Positions 7,325 to 15,775 of a stretch of DNA of 20,718 nt are shown here, one piece after another (position 1 is the stretch's first letter; the number at the start of each line of letters is the position of its first letter). Both the position numbers and the translations under genes were made by a program. The notes beneath the pieces were generated by a model, which worked only from the letters and a program-made list of their open reading frames with translations, searched no databases and was not told where the DNA came from. This DNA comes from Actinomycetes bacterium (GTDB lineage Bacteria > Actinomycetota > CADDZG01 > JAHWKV01), in NCBI GenBank assembly GCA_029263035.1, contig JAJCYF010000093.1, forward strand, positions 1-20,718, in the 5' to 3' direction.

Positions 7325-8992
7325 ATGCATACAAGCCCAGGACTTCATAGCAGACGACGACGTCCCGGCCGGACGGCCTTCTTGGTGATCGCCGTCCCGC
7401 TGCTGGCCATCGTGGCGGTGGTGATCGCGTGGTCCCTGGACGGAGTTCAAAACGACAGGGTCGCCCACAACGTCGCTCTCGCCGGCAAGCCGGTCGGAGG
7501 GATGGACCGCCAGCAGTTGACCGCGGTCGCAGCGCAGGTTGCAGCGGAGTACGCGGCAGCGCCGGTGAGAGTCGAAGCGCCCGGCGGAGGCTTCGTAACC
7601 AACAGCGAGGCAATCGGCCTCGCAGTGCAGGTGGAGCCCACCGTGACCGATACCCTTGCCCTGGAAACGGCAGGCTCGATCGTCGATCGCATCTGGGGAT
7701 GGGCAAAGTCCTTCTTCACCGCTCGGGCGGCTCCCGTCCGGATCTCAGTCGATCGCAACTTGGTTTACCGGGTCGTCGCCGAGGGGGATCCCGGCCCCCG
7801 GACTCCGCCGATCGAGCCGTCTCTCAAGTCGGCGAAGGGCGGGCTGGAGGCGGTCCCGGGCAAGGTGGGATCCGGCATAGACCCGGCCCAGGTGCTAGAA
7901 AGGCTGCCCGAAGCAGCCGAGAGGGGTCTCCCCATCACCGTCGAGGCGGATCGGGGAGAGGTGGCCCCGAGGTTCTCCGTACACGACGGCCGGAACCTGG
8001 CCCGGCAGGGCGAGGAGATCACCGCGCTGCCCCTGGAGGTAAAGGCCGGTGACCAGGTCTCAACCGTGCCGGCGGAGACTTTGCGCACCTGGATGCGGAG
8101 CGAGGCCACCGAAGACGGGTTGGTGCTGAAGGTCGATCACGACGCGGCGACGGCAGCGGTCCGTAAATTGCTTGACCAGCCCAATCCGCCGCCCAAAGAC
8201 GCGGCCTATAACGTGGTGGACGGTGCGGTGACGATTACTCCGGGCGAGCCCGGCCTGGGCTGTTGCGGGGAGGAGGCCGGCGGCATTCTGGAGGCCGGGC
8301 TCCTGACCTCCCCGGTCCGGCCGGTAGAGTTGCCGGTCGTCCCCATCCCGCCGAAGGTCACCGCCGAGCAACTGTCGACCTCGGGGATCAAAGAACAGGT
8401 GGCCACCTTCACCACCAACCACGCGGCCGGGCAGCCCAGAGTTACCAACATCCACCTGATCGCGGATCTGATCCGGGGACAGGTGCTGAAGCCCGGTGAC
8501 ACCTTCTCGGTGAACCAGTTCGTGGGGGAGCGAACCAGGGAGAAGGGATTTGTCGTCGACGGGGTCATCCAGGACGGCAAGTTCGATGAGTCCGTCGGCG
8601 GTGGAATCTCGCAGTTCGCCACCACGCTGTTCAACGCTGCCTTTTTTGCCGGCCTGGAGTTTCCCGAGTACCAGTCGCACAGCCTCTACATCTCCCGGTA
8701 TCCATACGGCCGAGAGGCGACCCTCTCCTACCCCAAGCCGGACCTGCAGATCCGAAACCAGAGCCCGCACCCCATCCTGATCTGGCCGACCTACACTCGT
8801 TCGAGCATCACGGTGAGCCTGTACTCCACCAAGTGGGTGGAGGTGGCCCAGACCGGCCAGAGCGAGACCCAGCGGGGACCCTGCAAGCTGGTCAGGACCG
8901 AGCGGACCGTGACCTACCTGGAGGACTCCACGACCAAGGTGGACCGGGTGAACGCGCTATACCGGCCTGAGGAGGGCGTGAACTGCATTTAG
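7325..8992 (+). CDS. VanW-family membrane-anchored protein with PG-binding-type domains
   Basis: From ATG at 7325 the product has 555 residues; TTG 7310 (GGGGAG three bases upstream) and TTG 7292 are in-frame alternatives. An Arg-rich N-terminus is followed by one transmembrane helix (about residues 18-36, AFLVIAVPLLAIVAVVIAW), which should place the rest outside the cell. Residues ~45-330 contain the alternating conserved pattern of YoaR-type putative peptidoglycan-binding domains, probably two copies. Residues ~375-510 are the VanW domain, with PGDTFSVNQFVGERT, GGGISQFATTLFNAAFFAGLE and the YISRYPYGREAT stretch. VanW was named from a vancomycin-resistance cluster, but most relatives are unlinked to resistance and of unknown biochemical function. 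There are no van resistance genes nearby, so I infer a general cell-wall role, not resistance. Confidence 0.88.
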   Translation: MHTSPGLHSRRRRPGRTAFLVIAVPLLAIVAVVIAWSLDGVQNDRVAHNVALAGKPVGGMDRQQLTAVAAQVAAEYAAAPVRVEAPGGGFVTNSEAIGLAVQVEPTVTDTLALETAGSIVDRIWGWAKSFFTARAAPVRISVDRNLVYRVVAEGDPGPRTPPIEPSLKSAKGGLEAVPGKVGSGIDPAQVLERLPEAAERGLPITVEADRGEVAPRFSVHDGRNLARQGEEITALPLEVKAGDQVSTVPAETLRTWMRSEATEDGLVLKVDHDAATAAVRKLLDQPNPPPKDAAYNVVDGAVTITPGEPGLGCCGEEAGGILEAGLLTSPVRPVELPVVPIPPKVTAEQLSTSGIKEQVATFTTNHAAGQPRVTNIHLIADLIRGQVLKPGDTFSVNQFVGERTREKGFVVDGVIQDGKFDESVGGGISQFATTLFNAAFFAGLEFPEYQSHSLYISRYPYGREATLSYPKPDLQIRNQSPHPILIWPTYTRSSITVSLYSTKWVEVAQTGQSETQRGPCKLVRTERTVTYLEDSTTKVDRVNALYRPEEGVNCI

Positions 8993-8996
8993 GGTT

Positions 8997-9365
8997 TCAG
9001 GCGGAGCGGGAGGCGTCGACCCCTCTTAGCCGGATCCGGCGTTCGGCCGCCGAGTGGCTTGCCACCTCCAGCAGCCTTCTGACCCGGTCTCCGCTTATTG
9101 AGTACACCACCGTGTCTTCGGACCTGCGGCTGGCCACCACCCGTGCGGTGCGGAGCACACGCAGGGCGTCTGAAACCCGCGCCGGGGAGACGCCGGTCCA
9201 GGTATAGAGATCTTCGACGGAGAGATCGCCGGCCTCCAGCAGTGCATAGAGGATGCCGGCGCGAGCGGAGTCGCTCAACAGCCCGAAGAGCTCGGCGAGC
9301 CTGCCGCTTTCTGCTCCGCCTGCGGGGCGCCCCAGAACCTCAGCGCCGCTTCCATCGCCAACCAT
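8997..9365 (-). CDS. ArsR-like winged-helix transcriptional regulator (downstream of the hydrogenase subunit)
   Basis: The product has 122 residues. The core LAELFGLLSDSARAGILYALLEAGDLSVEDLYTWTGVSPARVSDALRVLRTARVV, followed by a wing (SRRSEDTVVYSIS) and a C-terminal helix, is the ArsR/SmtB winged helix. It has no cysteine, so the usual ELCVC metal site is absent and it presumably senses something other than a thiol-bound metal, or nothing. Its start ATG at 9365 lies five bases after a TAAGAT box, which fits a leaderless transcript. It follows the hydrogenase small-subunit gene on the same strand with an 81-bp gap, so it may also be cotranscribed. Its stop codon is 4 bp from the convergent VanW gene. 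Confidence 0.8.
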   Translation of the reverse strand: MVGDGSGAEVLGRPAGGAESGRLAELFGLLSDSARAGILYALLEAGDLSVEDLYTWTGVSPARVSDALRVLRTARVVASRRSEDTVVYSISGDRVRRLLEVASHSAAERRIRLRGVDASRSA

Positions 9366-9370
9366 GCCTC

Positions 9371-9376
9371 ATCTTA
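9371..9376 (-). promoter_or_regulatory. Possible -10 box (TAAGAT) for a leaderless ArsR mRNA
   Basis: On the minus strand TAAGAT (4/6 to the -10 consensus) ends five bases before the ATG of the ArsR-like gene, putting the transcription start at or next to the A of the start codon. The -35 region is poor (CTGTCG at 18 nt). Leaderless mRNAs are common in actinobacteria. Confidence 0.35.
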
Positions 9377-9446
9377 GCGTCGGGCCGCCTTTGCGACAGC
9401 CCCGCGTCCGAATTTAATGGGTGGACTAGCGGAAATTTGTGGGTCC

Positions 9447-10970
<1,524 letters not shown>

Positions 10971-11133
10971 GCGCTCGGTCTGGTGCTGAGCCGGAGCGAA
11001 CTCTACTGGCAGCGCTGAACCCCCGGCAATCCACAAGGCGAGGGTGCCGCCGCCTTGGCGCAGGGGGTACGGGACAGCTTCTTGCCCGTGGTGTGCGCCC
11101 TGACAATGCAGCGAGGGGTGGGCAGTCCCGGCT

Positions 11134-11538
11134 TCATTGTTTAGGGCTCGGTGGGGGGGAGGCCGGGGAAGCCTCAGCCATATCGGTATGTTCCAGAGCA
11201 TCGAGGATGTCCCGTGCCTCACTGAGTGACGCTGCTATCACGTCCTTGGCGACCTCCAGCAGGTCGAAGACGCGGGGGTCCGAGACCTTGTAGAGGACCG
11301 ATGAGCCCTTCTTACGGCTCTGGACGATGTTGGCCCGGCGCAATGTGCCTAGGTGCTGTGAGAGGTGGGACGGCTCGAGGCCCACACCCGGAATCAGCTC
11401 ACCGACCGTATGTTCGCCATCGCGCAGCAACTCGAGGACCTGAATTCGGGCGGGGTGCGCCAGAGTGCGAAACAACTCTGCTCTTACCTGGTAAATGGGA
11501 CGGGGAATTGGCTTACCCTCCAGGAATTCTCCACGCAC
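11134..11538 (-). CDS. ArsR/SmtB-family repressor upstream of the hydrogenase subunit
   Basis: The product has 134 residues from GTG at 11538. It has a classic ArsR winged helix: ELFRTLAHPARIQVLELLRDGEHTVGELIPGVGLEPSHLSQHLGTLRRANIVQSRKKGSSVLYKVSDPRVFDLL, then a long C-terminal helix and a Pro/Ser-rich tail. The protein has no cysteine and lacks the ELCVC metal-binding loop, so its signal is unknown. A near-consensus promoter places the transcript start only about 10 nt before the GTG, so the mRNA is nearly leaderless; a GGAGGG inside the first codons has no ATG/GTG after it in frame. A palindrome over the -10 box suggests autorepression. It lies 163 bp upstream of the hydrogenase small-subunit gene on the same strand and divergent from the ABC exporter; I infer it may control one or both. 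Confidence 0.88.
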   Translation of the reverse strand: MRGEFLEGKPIPRPIYQVRAELFRTLAHPARIQVLELLRDGEHTVGELIPGVGLEPSHLSQHLGTLRRANIVQSRKKGSSVLYKVSDPRVFDLLEVAKDVIAASLSEARDILDALEHTDMAEASPASPPPSPKQ

Positions 11539-11548
11539 CGGCGTGATT

Positions 11549-11583
11549 ACGCGGATTATATCCGAGTGCTTGTTGGGAGTCGA
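11549..11583 (-). promoter_or_regulatory. ArsR gene promoter with operator-like palindrome
   Basis: On the minus strand there is a perfect -10 TATAAT (11555-11560) and a 4/6 -35 TCGACT (11578-11583) separated by 17 nt. The palindrome CGGAT-TAT-ATCCG (11552-11564), extended by AC/GT at the ends of 11549-11567, is centred on the -10 box, where a bound ArsR dimer would block RNA polymerase. The predicted start is near 11548. Confidence 0.7.
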
Positions 11584-11606
11584 CCTGAAATTTACAACCT
11601 GGTGAC

Positions 11607-11635
11607 TTGACGAATCTGTAAAGTCTTCCTAAGAT
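11607..11635 (+). promoter_or_regulatory. Sigma-70-type promoter reading towards the ABC exporter
   Basis: TTGACG (11607-11612, 5/6) and TAAGAT (11630-11635, 4/6) are separated by 17 nt. Transcription should start near 11642, leaving a leader of about 300 nt before the exporter start. It is back-to-back with the ArsR promoter. Confidence 0.6.
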
Positions 11636-11720
11636 TCAGCATCCTCTCCGACCCCTAAGGAGCCGACTTCCGACGGGAACGACGAGAAAGCAGCGTCACA
11701 CGCCATGGTGACCTGCAGAT

Positions 11721-11750
11721 AAGGGTCGCTTGCCTGTGCAAGCGGCCCTT
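11721..11750 (+). promoter_or_regulatory. Leader hairpin in the ABC exporter 5' UTR
   Basis: AAGGGTCGCTTGC and GCAAGCGGCCCTT form a 13-bp stem with one T-G wobble and a four-base loop. It lies about 80 nt into the predicted leader. No U-tract follows (GTTGG), so it is not a standard terminator; an attenuator, an RNA processing site or a stability element is possible. The rest of 11640-11943 holds no convincing gene, only a five-codon ATG frame at 11705-11722 without a ribosome-binding site and a weaker promoter-like pair (TTGACC, 17 nt, CTTAAG) at 11876-11904. Confidence 0.4.
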
Positions 11751-11943
11751 GTTGGTTCACGGGAACCCGCCCCCTCAATCCGCGTGTGCGCACCGAAACA
11801 GGGCTCTTTTCCTTTCGATTCCCGCTGGGTTTTCGATAGCCCAGCATCCTCGCTTTGAGAGATTTGGGAAAGTGCTTGACCTCAAGCCGCCTCGAACTCT
11901 TAAGCTGCCGTTGTTTGAACTGCGAACTCGAAAGGTAGGGCGG

Positions 11944-13833
11944 ATGGACGTCGACATGTCGGGTTGGATGGCCCTCGACAGCGCCATGAAGGGCAACGAA
12001 CGTAAGACCGTCAGCCGGGCGACCCTCAAGAGGGTGGTCGGGTTTGCCCGCCCCCACCGCCGCAAACTGATCCTCTTCGTAATCCTGAGCACCCTGGGCG
12101 CGGTTATCACCGTAGCCACCCCGGTGCTCGCCGGGCGGGTGGTGGACGCCATCGTCGACGGGGGGAGCGTCGGAACCGTCGTGACCCTGGCCCTGGTCAT
12201 CGCCCTACTGGCTGTGTTCGATGCAGTCAACGGTGTGGTCGAGCGCAAGCAGTCGGCCGAGATCGGTGAAGGCCTCATCCTCGACCTGCGCCAATCGGTC
12301 TTCGACCACGTTCAGCAGATGCCCCTCGCCTTTTTCACCCGAACCCGGACCGGCGCCCTGGTCAGCCGGCTGAACAGCGATGTCATAGGCGCCCAGCAGG
12401 CCTTCACCTGGACGCTGTCCTCAGTGGTGAGCAACGCCATCGCCCTGGTGCTGACGCTGGTTGTGATGTTCAGCTACTCCTGGCAGATCACCGCTCTGGC
12501 CCTGGTGCTGCTGCCGGTTTTCGTCATACCCGCCCGCAGGTTCGGTCGCAAGATCGCCGGATTGGAAAGGGAGGCAGCCGAGCACAACTCGGCGATGACC
12601 ACCCAGATGACCGAGCGGTTCTCGGCCCCGGGCGCCACCCTGGTGAAACTCTTCGGCCGGCCGCAGCTGGAGGCCAGGGAGTTCGGAGAGCGGGCAAGCC
12701 GGGTACGGGATATCGGAGTGAAGACCGCAATGGCCCAGTGGCTCTTTCTGACCGCGCTGGCACTGGCTTCCGCTCTGGCCCTGGCGCTGGTCTACGGGCT
12801 GGGCGGTTTCCTTGCCCTGCAGGGAGGTCTGGAGGCGGGAACGGTCGTGACGATGGCCCTGCTCCTGACCCGGCTGTACGGCCCGCTGACCGGGCTGGCG
12901 AGCGCTCGCGTGGACGTTATGTCGGCGATGGTGAGCTTCGAGCGGGTCTTCGAGGTGCTCGATGTCAAGCCGCTGATCACCGAGAAGCCGGATGCGGTTG
13001 AGGTTCCCGACGGACCGGTCTCGCTGGAGTTCGACGACGTTCATTTCGCCTACCCTTCGGCCGACAAGGTGTCGCTGGCCTCCCTCGAGGAGGTGGCGGT
13101 GCTGGACACCCGCGGCGGCGAGCAGGTGCTGAAGGGCGTGTCGTTCCGGGTCGAGCCCGGACAGATCGTGGCCCTGGTGGGCTCCTCAGGCGCCGGCAAG
13201 TCTACGATCGCCAGCCTTGCCCCCCGCCTCTACGATGTCGACGAGGGCGCCATCCGCCTGGCGGGAATTGACGTGAGAGACCTGACCTTCAAGTCGCTGA
13301 GAGAGACGCTCGGGATGGTGACCCAGGATGGGCACCTGTTCCACGACACCATCCGGGGCAACCTGCTGTTCGCCCGACCGGACGCCACCGACGACGAGCT
13401 GTGGGAGTGCCTGAGGCAGGCCCGCCTTGCCGACCTCATCGAGTCCCTGCCGGACCGGCTGGAGACCATGATCGGCGAGCGGGGGTACCGGCTCTCCGGC
13501 GGCGAGAGGCAGCGGTTGACCATCGCCCGACTGCTGGTGGCCCGCCCCCGCGTGGTCATCCTGGACGAGGCGACGGCACACCTGGACTCCACCTCCGAGG
13601 CGGCGGTACAGGCGGCGCTCGCCACCGCACTGGCGGGAAGAACCGCCCTGGTGATCGCCCACCGCCTGTCGACCATCCGCAACGCCGATCTGATCCTGGT
13701 GATCGAGGACGGCAGGGTGGTAGAGCGCGGAACCCACGAGATCCTGCTGGCCCGCAAGGGGCGCTACGCCGAGCTCTATGACACCCAGTTCGCCCCGAAG
13801 CCCGATGGGGGCGAAGCGATCGAGGTCGCTTAG
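11944..13833 (+). CDS. MsbA/LmrA-type ABC exporter, fused membrane and ATPase domains
   Basis: From ATG at 11944 the product has 629 residues. I chose this start because AGGTAGGG lies just upstream; the frame is open 65 codons further left without one. Residues ~20-330 are a type-I exporter membrane domain with about six helices and the FFTRTRTGALVSRLNSDV coupling region. Residues ~360-600 are the ATPase: A-loop Tyr in FAYPS, Walker A GSSGAGKST (413-421), Q-loop VTQDGHLF, signature LSGGE (517-521), Walker B ILDEA with D541 and catalytic E542, and switch His573. Every catalytic motif is intact. There is an insertion of about 20 residues (around VSLASLEEVAVLDTRGG) between the A-loop and VLKGVSF; I believe this is common in actinobacterial members. 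It should work as a homodimer in the cytoplasmic membrane. The substrate is unknown. Confidence 0.95.
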   Translation: MDVDMSGWMALDSAMKGNERKTVSRATLKRVVGFARPHRRKLILFVILSTLGAVITVATPVLAGRVVDAIVDGGSVGTVVTLALVIALLAVFDAVNGVVERKQSAEIGEGLILDLRQSVFDHVQQMPLAFFTRTRTGALVSRLNSDVIGAQQAFTWTLSSVVSNAIALVLTLVVMFSYSWQITALALVLLPVFVIPARRFGRKIAGLEREAAEHNSAMTTQMTERFSAPGATLVKLFGRPQLEAREFGERASRVRDIGVKTAMAQWLFLTALALASALALALVYGLGGFLALQGGLEAGTVVTMALLLTRLYGPLTGLASARVDVMSAMVSFERVFEVLDVKPLITEKPDAVEVPDGPVSLEFDDVHFAYPSADKVSLASLEEVAVLDTRGGEQVLKGVSFRVEPGQIVALVGSSGAGKSTIASLAPRLYDVDEGAIRLAGIDVRDLTFKSLRETLGMVTQDGHLFHDTIRGNLLFARPDATDDELWECLRQARLADLIESLPDRLETMIGERGYRLSGGERQRLTIARLLVARPRVVILDEATAHLDSTSEAAVQAALATALAGRTALVIAHRLSTIRNADLILVIEDGRVVERGTHEILLARKGRYAELYDTQFAPKPDGGEAIEVA

Positions 13834-13873
13834 TCTGAGGCTGAAAAGTACGTCACTCTAGCTCAGCGAACGC

Positions 13874-13908
13874 TTGAAATGTCACACCTGCTTTGTAGAG
13901 TAGACGTG
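13874..13908 (+). promoter_or_regulatory. Promoter for a leaderless Fic mRNA
   Basis: TTGAAA (13874-13879) and TAGAGT (13896-13901) are separated by 16 nt. The expected start point, seven bases after the -10 box, is 13908, exactly the G of the GTG start codon. There is no ribosome-binding site before that GTG, which agrees with leaderless translation. Confidence 0.5.
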
Positions 13909-15395
13909 TGACCAGCGGGGATTACCATTGGCAACCAATTCAACCTCTGACCGAGTTGGACCGCGCGATCGACCTAGCGTCTATGCGCCCTATCTACAAC
14001 TCATGGCGAGCCGCAAAAGCCAGACTTGAGGAAGCGGGTGACAAGGCGCTGGCCGGTTTTACCGAACGATTGATTCGGAGCTTGAGCGTCGAAACCGGAA
14101 TCCTTGAGCGCCTCTACGAACTTGATCGCGGTACGACCGAAGCGCTAGTGACCAAGGGATTCGCTGAGGATCTAATTTCACATGCCAGTACCGATGTCGA
14201 ACCTTCCCACCTGATCGATGTTTTGAGAGATCAGGAGGCGGGAGTGCAACTGGTGATGGATTGCGTTTCTGGCAGTCGTCCGCTTACGAAGGGTTTGATT
14301 CATGAACTTCACGCAGTACTAACCCGGCATGAAGAAAGCACGGTTGCTGTCGATCAATTTGGCCAAAGAGTCGAAATACCTCTGCTCAAGGGCCGGTTTA
14401 AGGAACATCCCAATAACCCAAGAAGACCCGACGGTGGCATTCACGAGTATTGCCCTCCGCTTCAGGTGGACTCGGAGATGGATAACCTGCTGTCGTGGTT
14501 TACGGAATACGAAATTGAAGATCCGATAATCGTCTCAGCTTGGCTCCACCACCGATTTACACAGATTCACCCGTACCAGGACGGCAACGGTCGAGTCGCA
14601 AGGTGCCTAATCACCTACGTCCTCCTGAAGTCGGATTTGCTACCGCTCGTTGTCGACCGGGATTTGAGAACGGAATACATCGAAGCGCTCGAAATGTCAG
14701 ACAAAGGCGACCTTTCAAATCTGGCGTTGCTTTTCGCTCGCTTGGAGCGTGCAGCTCTACTTCAAGCACTCAGCGTTGATGCCGACGCCGACATCTCCAA
14801 CGAAAGGGCGCTGACTTCAGCTGTAATCAATAGCCTGGCGCTTCGATTGGGAAAACGTCAACATGCCAAGCTTGAGGAGCTGCGTCGGGTAAACGATGTG
14901 GCAAAGGAGCTTCGGTCGCTTGCGCGGGAACAAATCAGGGCTCACTTGAATCAGCTTTCAGGCCCTCTTTCCTCCATCGGCGAGCCGGACATCCGGATTC
15001 AAGATGGTGGACCAGAGCGAGGGAACGCCCACTGGTATAAGTACGAAGTTATCGATTCAGCCAGTCGAGCGGGCAAATTTGCGAATTTCGACGAGAACCA
15101 CTATTTCCTGAAGGCCACTGTCCGCGTAGGCCGGGAGCGCTTGGTTTTTGTCGTGTCGTTCCACCATGTGGGTCGAGAACTCTCAGGCATCATGGAGACG
15201 ACCTCGTTCGCGAGGCTCGAATCGTTCGAAGATTCGGAAGATCGCACATTGGCGAACTACGATTTCTTTCCGTGCTCGCTAGATCCATTCGTTATCTCGT
15301 ATCAAACGCGTAGTGCCGACATTCACGATTCCTTTAGCCGTTGGGTCGATGCAGCCCTAGCTGTTGCAATCAAGGAGTACGGGGACCGGTTGTAG
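13908..15395 (+). CDS. Fic-domain protein, putative AMP-transferase
   Basis: The product has 495 residues from GTG at 13908. Fic enzymes usually transfer AMP from ATP to a Ser, Thr or Tyr of a target protein. The active-site loop is at 221-232, HPYQDGNGRVAR, matching HxFx(D/E)GNGRxxR except for Tyr in place of Phe. H221, D225, N227 and R229 are intact. Upstream, S58-xxx-E62-T63 fits the inhibitory helix [S/T]xxxE[G/N] apart from the last residue; its Glu would hold the enzyme off, as in class II Fic proteins. A beta-flap candidate (GRFKEHPNNPRRPDGGIHEY) precedes the Fic core. The last ~200 residues are not recognised and may bind the target. The gene is visibly AT-richer than its neighbours (50% G+C in one counted 60-base line) and stands alone, consistent with transfer. 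Its target and any antitoxin are unknown. Confidence 0.9.
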   Translation: MTSGDYHWQPIQPLTELDRAIDLASMRPIYNSWRAAKARLEEAGDKALAGFTERLIRSLSVETGILERLYELDRGTTEALVTKGFAEDLISHASTDVEPSHLIDVLRDQEAGVQLVMDCVSGSRPLTKGLIHELHAVLTRHEESTVAVDQFGQRVEIPLLKGRFKEHPNNPRRPDGGIHEYCPPLQVDSEMDNLLSWFTEYEIEDPIIVSAWLHHRFTQIHPYQDGNGRVARCLITYVLLKSDLLPLVVDRDLRTEYIEALEMSDKGDLSNLALLFARLERAALLQALSVDADADISNERALTSAVINSLALRLGKRQHAKLEELRRVNDVAKELRSLAREQIRAHLNQLSGPLSSIGEPDIRIQDGGPERGNAHWYKYEVIDSASRAGKFANFDENHYFLKATVRVGRERLVFVVSFHHVGRELSGIMETTSFARLESFEDSEDRTLANYDFFPCSLDPFVISYQTRSADIHDSFSRWVDAALAVAIKEYGDRL

Positions 15396-15559
15396 TTCCT
15401 AAATACGGCCCGGCCACCCGACCGGTACGACGACTGGGCCGTCGCCTGCATGTAGTGCTCGTCCCCAACCCTTTCGAGCGTAGGATTTCCGGCTGCCGCA
15501 TCGTTGTTTGGTATCACCGGGGAATCGCACTCGCAGCACGGCGACGGACGATGATGTGG

Positions 15560-15585
15560 CGGTCGCCCATTTTTTTGGGCGACCG
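15560..15585 (+). terminator. Hairpin with an all-T loop
   Basis: A perfect 9-bp stem CGGTCGCCC/GGGCGACCG encloses the loop ATTTTTTT. The T-run sits in the loop, not after the stem, so a standard intrinsic terminator is not formed on the plus strand. It is 164 bp past the Fic stop and could still act as the 3' end of that transcript or as a protein-binding stem-loop. Confidence 0.35.
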
Positions 15586-15713
15586 GACACATCCCCGGGA
15601 AGGCCCGCCGGCCTTCAATCTCTTCGACTTTCAACCTGCACCGGAGCTTTCCCTTGTGATCCGGCGCCGGTTCGGAGAGTCTTCAGGCACGTAATCGAGA
15701 TTGGGTTGAAAAT

Positions 15714-15734
15714 CGAAAGCTCTGCAGGCTTTCG
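15714..15734. promoter_or_regulatory. Inverted repeat upstream of the sigma-factor gene
   Basis: CGAAAGC and GCTTTCG flank TCTGCAG, and the symmetry extends outwards to AA/TT after one T-G pair. It ends 41 bp before the TTG start of the sigma-like gene, within the expected promoter region. This is a reasonable operator or hairpin candidate. No confident -35/-10 pair was found here. Confidence 0.4.
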
Positions 15735-15775
15735 GTTCCGCCCTGCACCTCGATATCAAACAGAGGGAAACTAAT

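Larger units (their letters stand above)
15396..15775. other. Gene-free 380-bp stretch between Fic and the sigma/Rad50-like operon
   Basis: No ORF here looks coding on either strand, and no tRNA or attachment repeat was found. It contains an unusual hairpin at 15560-15585, a 10-bp palindrome CCGGCGCCGG at 15661-15670 and an inverted repeat at 15714-15734 close to the next gene. Base composition rises from left to right towards the neighbours' level, which may mark the edge of the acquired Fic segment. Confidence 0.5.

Noticed and set aside
6725..7468. A 247-codon minus-strand frame spanning the DUF4190-type gene
   Set aside because: Most of it is another reading frame of the membrane protein and antisense to the VanW start; only its last ~57 codons were kept as a low-confidence peptide.
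7325..8992. Vancomycin resistance based on the VanW name
   Set aside because: VanW domains are widespread outside resistance clusters, and no vanA/B, vanH, vanX or vanRS genes are nearby.
15505..15550. Possible tRNA 3' part on the minus strand (GAGTGCGATTCCCC)
   Set aside because: No paired T-stem, anticodon arm or acceptor stem could be built around it.
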